NCBI GenBank assembly: GCA_030066775.1
Contig: JASJAY010000036.1
Coordinates: 1-32,567, forward strand
Length of the DNA stretch: 32,567 nucleotides
From: Planctomycetota bacterium
GTDB lineage: Bacteria > Planctomycetota > PLA2 > JAEUHO01
Direction: 5' to 3'
Below, one piece after another: positions 1-5,556 of this stretch. The notes below the pieces were generated by a model. The model ran no database searches, was not told the origin of the DNA, and saw only the letters and a list, made by a program, of their open reading frames with translations. The first letter of the stretch is position 1. Each line of letters begins with the position of its first letter. The translations under genes were made by a program, and so were the position numbers.

Positions 1-21
1 GTGTCTGACACGTTTTCGCCG
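1..21 (+). repeat. 21-bp repeat, copy 1, GTGTC-T-GACAC palindrome core
   Basis: The block starts with GTGTCTGACACG and continues with TTTTCGCCG. It matches a second block at 2791-2811 at 20 of 21 bases (T versus C at its 13th base). The first 11 bases are an odd palindrome, GTGTC-T-GACAC. The copy ends 32 bases before the start codon of a small membrane protein gene. It could be an operator, a promoter part containing a CTGACA -35-like hexamer, or a short dispersed REP-like element. It lies at the window edge, so its left boundary is unknown. Confidence 0.6.
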
Positions 22-53
22 GAGTCGTTGGTACGAATGGTCCCTGAGTCGGC

Positions 54-578
54 ATGAAGAGCGAACGGACCATCTCCGCGTGGCACGCGATCGGCGGCCT
101 GATTGGGTGGGTGGCCTGGATGGGTCTGGTGTTCGCGGGCTGCCTGGCCTGGTTCGAGGCGCGGCCCACACGGGGAACTGCTCGTGCGTTCCGCATCCTG
201 ACGTGGGTCGCGATCGCGCCTCTCGTGGTGTTCGCAGCAGGTCTCCTATGGCACGGTGCGCGCGCGATCGACCTCCTCGCGCTGGTTGTCGTGACTTGGT
301 TCCTCACGGGCATCGCCGTGGCGTTCCATGGGGCCTATCGCTACGCGGAGAGAGTGAACGCGACGCGGGTGGACACGGATCCGGTTGCCCATTGGTCGAA
401 TGCCCTCCGAGAGGGCGAGCGCTGGACGCTGCGCGTCCGAGCGGCGCGCGAGCTGGGGCGGCTGCTTCCCGAGTATCCGGAACTACGAGGCGTGCTGCGT
501 GCGCAGTACGAGGTCGATCACAATCACCGCGTACGCGAGACCATCCGGCACGCCCTGTCTCGGGGTGCCGCGGGCTAG
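54..578 (+). CDS. hypothetical membrane protein, three TM segments
   Basis: This 174-residue protein is not assigned to a family. Three hydrophobic stretches, at about residues 12-33, 48-67 and 70-93, look like membrane helices. They are followed by a hydrophilic tail (about 100-174) that is rich in Arg and Glu and probably helical and cytoplasmic. The ATG at 54 is preceded by only a weak GAG, so the start is not firmly fixed. The gene lies downstream of the 21-bp repeat and converges with the histidine phosphatase gene, with 39 bases between stops. Another small membrane protein (2830-3201) follows the second copy of the repeat, but I see no clear sequence similarity between the two proteins. 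No function can be given. Confidence 0.7.
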   Translation: MKSERTISAWHAIGGLIGWVAWMGLVFAGCLAWFEARPTRGTARAFRILTWVAIAPLVVFAAGLLWHGARAIDLLALVVVTWFLTGIAVAFHGAYRYAERVNATRVDTDPVAHWSNALREGERWTLRVRAARELGRLLPEYPELRGVLRAQYEVDHNHRVRETIRHALSRGAAG

Positions 579-588
579 CACTGTGAAA

Positions 589-608
589 GGGAGGCCTGGA
601 GCCTTCCC
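589..608. terminator. candidate bidirectional terminator hairpin
   Basis: GGGAGG and CCTTCCC flank a short loop and pair over about six bases with one G-U. The hairpin sits between the convergent stops at 578 and 618. There is no T-tract on either side, so it is a weak call. Confidence 0.35.
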
Positions 609-617
609 GCTACGCAC

Positions 618-1184
618 TCACTCCACGTTGGATCGGTGCTCGATCGTGTGCGTCGCGAGATCCACGACGACGTAGGCGGGTTGCCCCATGGGCTCCCAGA
701 GGGCGTACGCCGGCGTTCCTGTCAGGCTCGAGAGGTACAGGCACAGGACCGTGCCATGCGTGACGACCGCCGGCACATCGCGTGGATCGTCGTCCAGCAG
801 GTCATCCACGCAGGACGAGAAGCGGGCAAGCGCATCGGAGAAGCGCTCCTCGCCGACCACGAGCTCGTCGGGCGCCTCGAATCCCCGCCGAATCAAGCTG
901 CGGAACTCCGCCACATCCGAGAAGAAGGGCAACGTCTCGCGCCGGGTCTCTCCCAACCCGACAGCACTCGACATGGGGACCTGCAGCACCTTCGCCACGA
1001 GCTGCCCCGTGAGCTCGGCTTTGTGCTCCTCGCTTGTCACGATGCGTGTGATGCCGAGCGGAGCGAGCTCGTGGGCCAGACGCTCACAGCGCCTTTGGCC
1101 TTCCTCCGTCAACGTCCACTCGTGCGATGAGACCCGGGGCTCGATGCGCGTCTGGGAGTGCCGGACGAAGACAATTCTGCCCAT
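618..1184 (-). CDS. histidine phosphatase superfamily protein (phosphoglycerate-mutase-like)
   Basis: The 188-residue protein begins with the family signature FVRHSQT, where His9 would be the phospho-accepting residue and Arg8 its partner. The second family histidine is His143 in VVTHGTV. A segment at about 50-60 corresponds to the SP..RA.QTA region of the family but reads SEEHKAELTG, so one usual arginine is replaced. Cytosolic histidine phosphatases act on sugar phosphates, nucleotides or phosphoproteins; the substrate here cannot be told. It is the last gene of a leftward cluster, 20 bases after the hydrolase stop. It has no clear Shine-Dalgarno sequence, so translation may be coupled to the upstream gene. 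Confidence 0.85.
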   Translation of the reverse strand: MGRIVFVRHSQTRIEPRVSSHEWTLTEEGQRRCERLAHELAPLGITRIVTSEEHKAELTGQLVAKVLQVPMSSAVGLGETRRETLPFFSDVAEFRSLIRRGFEAPDELVVGEERFSDALARFSSCVDDLLDDDPRDVPAVVTHGTVLCLYLSSLTGTPAYALWEPMGQPAYVVVDLATHTIEHRSNVE

Positions 1185-1204
1185 GCGGTGCTACTGCTCG
1201 CCGC

Positions 1205-1999
1205 CTACTTCTCGGCAGCCAGGTCGTCAGCCCACAAGCGGCACCAGCGTGCGATCCCGTGCGCGGCAAGGTCGACATTCTTGAGCGTGGCCGCCTTGTC
1301 CTCTCTCCCACCCGGGCCGTTGAAGCCGTGGTCGCCCGGCGCGATCACGAGACGCGGCGCCTCCTCGAAGCCGGCGGCGTACTTGTAGAGGGGCCCGAGC
1401 TCGCTGTAGGGATCCGCATCGCCGCAGGCGATCAGGATCGGCTTCGTCCAGGACTGCACCCACTCCGCCAGCGGGAAGACGGTGTCTGACTTCTCGGGCG
1501 AGTGGATGGGGTAGGTGAGGAGCATCAGGCCGGCCAGGTCGTCGCTCTCCTTTTGCGCTCGCATCGCTGCTGCCACGCTGCCGAGGGACTTCCCAGCGAG
1601 GACCACGTGCTCCACGCCCTCGATCTTCCGCGCATAGGCGATCGCCGCCTCCAAGTCCTTCAACTCGACAGAGAGGTCGGGCGAGTGCTTGCCCTTGGCC
1701 GTGAAGTAGGCCCAGTTGAAGCGCAGGGCCGCAATACCGACCTTCTGCAATTCCTCCGCGGTCCGCTTGAGGAACGGAAGGTCCATGTGGTAGCCGCGCC
1801 CAGATCCGATGACGACGACGACGGAGGCTGTCTCGGCTGGCCGATGGAGCACGCCTTCGAGCTCCACGCCACGCGGTGTCGGAATGGACACGGCCTTCGT
1901 CTCGGCCTGAGGCTCCTTCGCCTCGAGCCACGGGCCACCCAATAGCGTCAAGATCGCGACGGCGACGACCAACGTTCCCAGCCTGCTGATGTGGCGCAT
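1205..1999 (-). CDS. exported alpha/beta hydrolase, KANL3/Tex30-like
   Basis: This 264-residue protein has an N-terminal signal peptide (about residues 1-27, cleavage near LEAKE). An alpha/beta hydrolase fold follows. The nucleophile elbow is GKSLGS with Ser138. The probable acid is Asp196 in CGDADPY, and the base is His224 in PGDHGF. The early segment ending in ALRFNW and the GKS elbow resemble the KANL3/Tex30 and dienelactone-hydrolase-like branch. The substrate is unknown, and esterase activity outside the cytoplasm is an inference. The start is well supported by a GAGGAGGAGG tract just upstream. It lies between a thioredoxin-like lipoprotein gene (93-base gap) and a phosphatase gene (20-base gap) on the same strand. 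Confidence 0.85.
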   Translation of the reverse strand: MRHISRLGTLVVAVAILTLLGGPWLEAKEPQAETKAVSIPTPRGVELEGVLHRPAETASVVVVIGSGRGYHMDLPFLKRTAEELQKVGIAALRFNWAYFTAKGKHSPDLSVELKDLEAAIAYARKIEGVEHVVLAGKSLGSVAAAMRAQKESDDLAGLMLLTYPIHSPEKSDTVFPLAEWVQSWTKPILIACGDADPYSELGPLYKYAAGFEEAPRLVIAPGDHGFNGPGGREDKAATLKNVDLAAHGIARWCRLWADDLAAEK

Positions 2000-2092
2000 G
2001 ACACCTCCTCCTCGATCACGCCCCCGAGGATAGCCGAGCGCGGAGGTTCGCTGTTCAGGAGCGTCTGCTGCGCTTGCTTCAAATGCGTCGGA

Positions 2093-2707
2093 TCAGAAAC
2101 CGCGCACAGCACGTAGCCGCGCAAGCAGGCGCTCCGGAGTGAGGTCGTCTCCGTACCAACGATCGACGTCCAGGGCGCGACGCACTCGCCGCTTGGCGTC
2201 GAGGAACACGATGTAGGGCTGGATGTTCTGATCAATGCCGAGCGCTTCTCGAAGCGCTTCCTGGTTGTCTCTCGTGATGTCGACGAGGAGGCGCTCGTAC
2301 GCCGCCAGCTCGGAACGAAGCTCGGGAGTGGTGCGCATCAGGCTTCGGTAGTGCTGGCAGTAGGTGCACCACGTTGCCCAGACCAGAACGATCGTAGGCT
2401 TCGTCGTCCCCGCGATGAGCTCGTCGAGGTGATCGACGTCCTTCAAGACCGTCCACGGAAGTTCCTCGTCGGAGGACGTCTCCCCGCTCCTCAGCCGCGC
2501 GTCCGCCGGCACCGCGTCGCCCTCGACGACCTCCAGCGGAAGGCTCGTCTTGCGAACGCGCTTCGGCTCGTCCTCCGGAGTGTCGCTCTGCGGAGCGGGT
2601 TCCTTGGCGGGGCCGCGATCTCCGTCCTGACCGGGCTCTTTGCCACAGCACGCAACCGAGAGCGCGGCCAACATCACGATCACCAGCGGCAGAGGCCGAG
2701 TGCGCAT
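2093..2707 (-). CDS. thioredoxin-fold lipoprotein, DsbD-gamma-like
   Basis: The 204-residue protein has a hydrophobic signal ending in LSVAC, a plausible lipobox with Cys20 as the lipidated residue. A charged, proline-rich linker (about 21-85) precedes a thioredoxin fold. The redox motif is WCTYC (Cys114 and Cys117), and the usual cis-proline is Pro164 in QPYIVF. The pattern after the motif resembles the C-terminal domain of DsbD. It is therefore likely to be an envelope disulfide reductase or thiol carrier anchored to a membrane, but its partner is not visible. No Shine-Dalgarno sequence precedes the ATG. Instead a TAGACT box sits six bases upstream, suggesting a leaderless transcript. Confidence 0.85.
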   Translation of the reverse strand: MRTRPLPLVIVMLAALSVACCGKEPGQDGDRGPAKEPAPQSDTPEDEPKRVRKTSLPLEVVEGDAVPADARLRSGETSSDEELPWTVLKDVDHLDELIAGTTKPTIVLVWATWCTYCQHYRSLMRTTPELRSELAAYERLLVDITRDNQEALREALGIDQNIQPYIVFLDAKRRVRRALDVDRWYGDDLTPERLLARLRAVRGF

Positions 2708-2713
2708 GGGTCG

Positions 2714-2719
2714 AGTCTA
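2714..2719 (-). promoter_or_regulatory. -10-like box TAGACT, six bases before the ATG
   Basis: On the minus strand TAGACT is followed by six bases and then the ATG at 2707. This is the geometry expected of a leaderless mRNA promoter, and the gene lacks an SD sequence. The same hexamer at the same distance precedes the gene at 24579. No convincing -35 element was seen. Confidence 0.45.
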
Positions 2720-2759
2720 CAGCACAGGCGCAGGCCTCTTCTTCCTGGCCACCTTGGTG

Positions 2760-2777
2760 GCCGTCGCTCGCGACGGC
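2760..2777. repeat. perfect 8-bp inverted repeat with 2-base centre
   Basis: GCCGTCGC-TC-GCGACGGC lies in the divergent gap between the thioredoxin-like gene and the small membrane protein gene, 13 bases before the second copy of the 21-bp repeat. It could be an operator for either gene, or the other half of a short dispersed palindromic element. Confidence 0.5.
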
Positions 2778-2790
2778 AGTGCGCGAATGT

Positions 2791-2811
2791 GTGTCTGACA
2801 CGCTTTCGCCG
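2791..2811 (+). repeat. 21-bp repeat, copy 2, GTGTC-T-GACAC palindrome core
   Basis: Same block as at 1-21, with one difference. It ends 18 bases before the ATG of the next rightward gene. The hexamer CTGACA inside it (2795-2800) is a 5/6 match to TTGACA and lies 16 bases from a TATCGT -10-like box. The conservation extends well beyond a -35 hexamer. Confidence 0.65.
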
Positions 2812-2822
2812 CTGGGTATCGT
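2795..2822 (+). promoter_or_regulatory. candidate promoter: CTGACA, 16-base spacer, TATCGT
   Basis: The -35-like CTGACA is at 2795-2800 and the -10-like TATCGT at 2817-2822. The -10 is seven bases before the ATG at 2830, so transcription would start at or next to the start codon. The -35 is embedded in the GTGTC-T-GACAC palindrome, which would let a dimeric regulator occlude it. Confidence 0.45.
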
Positions 2823-2829
2823 TGCGCGC

Positions 2830-3201
2830 ATGACGTCCGCGCGCATCCCCTGGCAGCTCAACGTAGGGATGTTCCTCGGGCAGACGGGGGCATCGATCTG
2901 CCTGTTCATCGCCGTGGTGGGGGGGCTGTCGCCCTCCAACCGGCTGTGGCTGGTGTGCCTGCTCATCCCACACTTCCTCGCGCTCTACGTCTTGTGCTGG
3001 CGGAAGTCGGAGCACCGTGAGGTGGACGAGAGCGACCGCTGGATGCTGTGGATGCTCTGGGGCGGCATCGTCGTGACGACCATCGGGCTGGTGCTGTGGT
3101 TCTTGGACATCACCGGCATCGCGGGGTTCACGTTGATCTTCGTCCCCGGCGGGTTCTTCGCAGCGCTCGTGGGTAGTGTCGGGCTCTGGTTCGCCCGCTA
3201 G
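2830..3201 (+). CDS. hypothetical four-TM membrane protein
   Basis: This 123-residue protein is not assigned to a family. It is almost all membrane: hydrophobic stretches at about 10-31, 38-55, 71-93 and 97-120, with one short charged loop (about 56-70) rich in Glu, Arg and Asp. The frame is open upstream of 2830, but an earlier start would translate through the 21-bp repeat. The ATG at 2830 is chosen because a TATCGT box lies seven bases ahead and no SD is present. It is followed after 26 bases by another membrane protein gene with its own strong SD. The two may form a unit, although each seems able to start independently. Confidence 0.7.
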   Translation: MTSARIPWQLNVGMFLGQTGASICLFIAVVGGLSPSNRLWLVCLLIPHFLALYVLCWRKSEHREVDESDRWMLWMLWGGIVVTTIGLVLWFLDITGIAGFTLIFVPGGFFAALVGSVGLWFAR

Positions 3202-3227
3202 GATGGCGCGCCGCAAGGGAGGCGCCC

Positions 3228-4193
3228 ATGGGTGAGATCCGCCGCCGACGTCGTGGTCGACTGGCTCCGCGAGACGAGACCGAAGCCCGGCTCGAGGCGA
3301 CGCGCGCCATCGGCTGGGCCGTCAAAAACCTCAAGGTCCTGCGCATCCTGTTCATCATCGATGCGGTCCTCATGGGTCTCGTGGCATTGCTTGCCTCCGG
3401 CGCCGGTGTGGACACGCTGGCCTACATCGCCCTCGGATGTGGGCTCCTCGCCGTCGGGGGCGCGATCTTCGTGGTGCAGCAGCCCGCTGCGTGGAGCCTC
3501 GTCCTGGCGATCGCCCACAGCGTGCCGGCGGTGTTCGCAATCTGGATTGCCGGCCTCGGGTTCGTGAATGTCAACTCGATCCTGAGCGTGCTCTTGGCGG
3601 TCCTGCTCTGGCTCGCCGTGAACATGGCGCTCAAGACGACGCGCCTCCTCGCCCAGTACCCCGACGTGTGGGCCGCGCGGCGGATGCGCGGCGAGGTGCG
3701 CACAGATGACACGATGGGCAGCAAGCACCGCGACGCGGCGCGGAAGCGAGCCCAGAAGCGCAACCTGACGATCGTCGGCGTGGTGGGCGGCGTCGCGCTC
3801 GTGATCGCGGCGCTCGTCGCCTTCAAGGGCAACGGAGATGACAGGCCCGGGGGCGGCACCGCTGCGCCGCGGGCGAAACCCACGATCGCCCTGGAGAAGA
3901 CGGCTGGGGACTTCGCCGAGGCGTGGGGTCTCGAGGGGATGGCCGGCATCTCGCCGTTCATCGCCGATCCGGCGCGCTCCCGCATCGCGCGTGGGTTCAA
4001 CAGGATGATCCGCCGCCACGAGTGGAATCGCGAGGCATTCCCCCCGATCTCGAACATGCGGATCGAGACGGTGAACGACTGGGTGTCCGAAGCGCACTTC
4101 GACGTCAAGGACTACGGCACGATGCGGTCGTCCTGGGAGTGGGACAAGGACCGCTGGCTGCTCTACCGCGTGAAGTTCAAGCGGGCCGAGTAG
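3228..4193 (+). CDS. hypothetical membrane protein, 4+1 TM with a C-terminal soluble domain
   Basis: The 321-residue protein has a basic N-terminus (a run of Arg at residues 5-11). Four hydrophobic helices follow at about 37-57, 63-83, 88-110 and 114-135. Next comes a charged linker (about 140-178) and a single helix at about 181-199. A Gly/Pro-rich hinge leads to a C-terminal domain (about 220-321). The C-terminal domain, rich in Trp and charged residues, may be a small alpha+beta fold of the NTF2 kind, but this is only an impression. The start is well supported by GGGAGG seven bases before the ATG. The gene converges with a lipoprotein gene with 15 bases between the stops. Function unknown. 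Confidence 0.75.
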   Translation: MGEIRRRRRGRLAPRDETEARLEATRAIGWAVKNLKVLRILFIIDAVLMGLVALLASGAGVDTLAYIALGCGLLAVGGAIFVVQQPAAWSLVLAIAHSVPAVFAIWIAGLGFVNVNSILSVLLAVLLWLAVNMALKTTRLLAQYPDVWAARRMRGEVRTDDTMGSKHRDAARKRAQKRNLTIVGVVGGVALVIAALVAFKGNGDDRPGGGTAAPRAKPTIALEKTAGDFAEAWGLEGMAGISPFIADPARSRIARGFNRMIRRHEWNREAFPPISNMRIETVNDWVSEAHFDVKDYGTMRSSWEWDKDRWLLYRVKFKRAE

Positions 4194-4208
4194 CGGTTGG
4201 GGCCGCGG

Positions 4209-5123
4209 TCAGCGGTCGATGCGCGTGACGAGATACCGCGCGCCGAGCGGCATCTCTGCGCTGAACGGTAGGTTCGCCTCGATCGACCAGATCGGATCGG
4301 TGTAGACCAGCACCGGCAGCGCGTCGACGTACTGGCCGGTGAGCAAACCCGGCTCGGAGAAGACCGGCGTGATGTGCACGATGGCGGCAGGATCACCGGT
4401 CAGCCACGGCACGTCGACGTTCGTCTGTCCGCTGCCGGGCGCCCGACGCGTCGTCGTCGTGTTCTCGTGGATGTAGGCCGGGACGCCGGCCGGCAGGATG
4501 ACGACATTGAAGCCGACGTCCTCGCGCATCACCGCGAGGTTCTGGTTGAAGATGTGCCAGCTCGCCGTGCCGGTGTCGTACCAGATGCCGATGTGGTGGT
4601 TGTTCAGCCTGGTGGCGCCGGTTCCCCCGAGGTCCTGGTTCATCGTCACCAGGATGCGGGCGCCCGGATTGCCATCGAGCATCGGATGCGAGAGCCGCGT
4701 CGTGTTCGATTCGATGTTCCCAGCCGCAGTGACGTGCCGGAAGGACGTCGGGCCCCTGGGGAAGATCGAGACGTAGTACGCGTAGTTCGGACCGCTCGAG
4801 CCCGAGGTTTCCCAGAACTGCCACTGGCCGGTGGTGTCGTCGTACTGGGTGATCAGCGGACCGCCGGGGTAGTACTGCGGAAAGCCGCCGCCGGGCTTCG
4901 CGATGGATGTGAGGATCACCAGGGCGTCGGGATTGCCGTTGAGCGCGGGGTGATCGAGCGTGGTCGTCGTGCCGGTGGTGTTGCCCGCCGTCGTGACGAG
5001 CACGAAGTCCAGGGGGCCCGCGAGACCGGCGCTGCCGCCGCCGCCTCCACCGCCGCACGCGGCGAGGCCGAACGCGGTCGTGAAGAGGACGAGCAGGGGG
5101 GCAAGGCGGTGGACCGTGGGCAT
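4209..5123 (-). CDS. lipoprotein with three tandem repeats (DUF7452-like)
   Basis: The 304-residue protein starts with a signal ending in the lipobox LAAC (Cys23) and a run of seven glycines, a flexible spacer typical of surface lipoproteins. Three repeats of roughly 80-90 residues follow, at about 38-127, 128-215 and 216-304. Each has a Thr/Asn-rich lead, then an H/W..L.G(N/D)P core (HPALNGNPDA, HPMLDGNPGA, PWLTGDPAA), then a strand and a G/P turn. Repeats one and two add a WQFWET or WHIFNQN strand. The pattern recalls the repeat I know as DUF7452, found in secreted proteins of unknown function; the name is from memory. The product is probably an outer surface protein. The SD (GGAG) lies six bases before the ATG, inside a hairpin. 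Confidence 0.75.
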   Translation of the reverse strand: MPTVHRLAPLLVLFTTAFGLAACGGGGGGGSAGLAGPLDFVLVTTAGNTTGTTTTLDHPALNGNPDALVILTSIAKPGGGFPQYYPGGPLITQYDDTTGQWQFWETSGSSGPNYAYYVSIFPRGPTSFRHVTAAGNIESNTTRLSHPMLDGNPGARILVTMNQDLGGTGATRLNNHHIGIWYDTGTASWHIFNQNLAVMREDVGFNVVILPAGVPAYIHENTTTTRRAPGSGQTNVDVPWLTGDPAAIVHITPVFSEPGLLTGQYVDALPVLVYTDPIWSIEANLPFSAEMPLGARYLVTRIDR

Positions 5124-5124
5124 G

Positions 5125-5143
5125 GCGGGCTCCAGGCGCCCGC
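5125..5143 (-). promoter_or_regulatory. hairpin overlapping the ribosome binding site
   Basis: On the minus strand GCGGGC-GCCTGGA-GCCCGC forms a perfect 6-bp stem ending two bases before the ATG at 5123. The GGAG of the SD spans the loop and the first base of the descending stem. Folding should partly hide the ribosome site, so translation of the three-repeat lipoprotein may be modulated. No riboswitch family was recognised. Confidence 0.4.
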
Positions 5144-5227
5144 ATCACCACGAGCGGGCGGCTGGCCCAAGAACCGCAGGTCGCCGCGCCCCGCGACAGG
5201 TCGATCGGGGATTGCGGGGGACGCTCC

Positions 5228-5377
5228 CTAGCGCCAGCCGCTGCCGCCTTCGATCTGGTTCGGAACCACCGGGGAGACCCCGAGGGCGTTCGGATCGCCC
5301 TGATTGGGCGAATCAGAGGTGCAGGCGGAGACACCCAGCAGGCACAAGGCCACGAGAATCGTCAGGGCTCTACGCAT
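5228..5377 (-). CDS. 49-residue lipoprotein
   Basis: This short gene has all the marks of a real one. GGAGG lies seven bases before the ATG at 5377. The N-terminus is MRR followed by a hydrophobic stretch and the lipobox GVSAC (Cys19). The mature part is only about 30 residues, Ser/Pro/Asn-rich, and ends in GGSGWR before a TAG at 5228. The predicted product is a tiny lipid-anchored peptide, similar in size to other small bacterial lipoproteins of unknown role. It precedes the three-repeat lipoprotein gene by 104 bases on the same strand. Being shorter than common gene-calling cut-offs, it is easily missed. Confidence 0.75.
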   Translation of the reverse strand: MRRALTILVALCLLGVSACTSDSPNQGDPNALGVSPVVPNQIEGGSGWR

Positions 5378-5556
5378 CGAATCGCCTCCAGAGCCCGGAT
5401 TCTAAGCCCCCGCGGGGGGAGACCGAACTCTGGCCGGCCAGGGGCCGGAGTGCGGCCTGGGCCTCAATCCGGCCTTCACAACTGGCCGATAGGGGGCCGA
5501 GCGGCTACGGGGTGGGTCGGACGGCCCCGGCGTGGGCGCTCGGGATGCCGGAGCCC
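5378..5556. other. divergent intergenic region with short palindromes
   Basis: This 179-base gap separates the divergent 49-residue lipoprotein and histidine kinase genes. It holds two perfect palindromes, CCCCCGCGGGGG at 5407-5418 and TGGCCGGCCA at 5431-5440. Both are GC-only or nearly so and could occur by chance at this base composition. No clear promoter was seen. Confidence 0.3.

Noticed and set aside
5033..5055. Short tandem GCC/CCG repeat resembling a microsatellite
   Set aside because: It simply encodes the poly-glycine spacer after the lipobox of the three-repeat lipoprotein.
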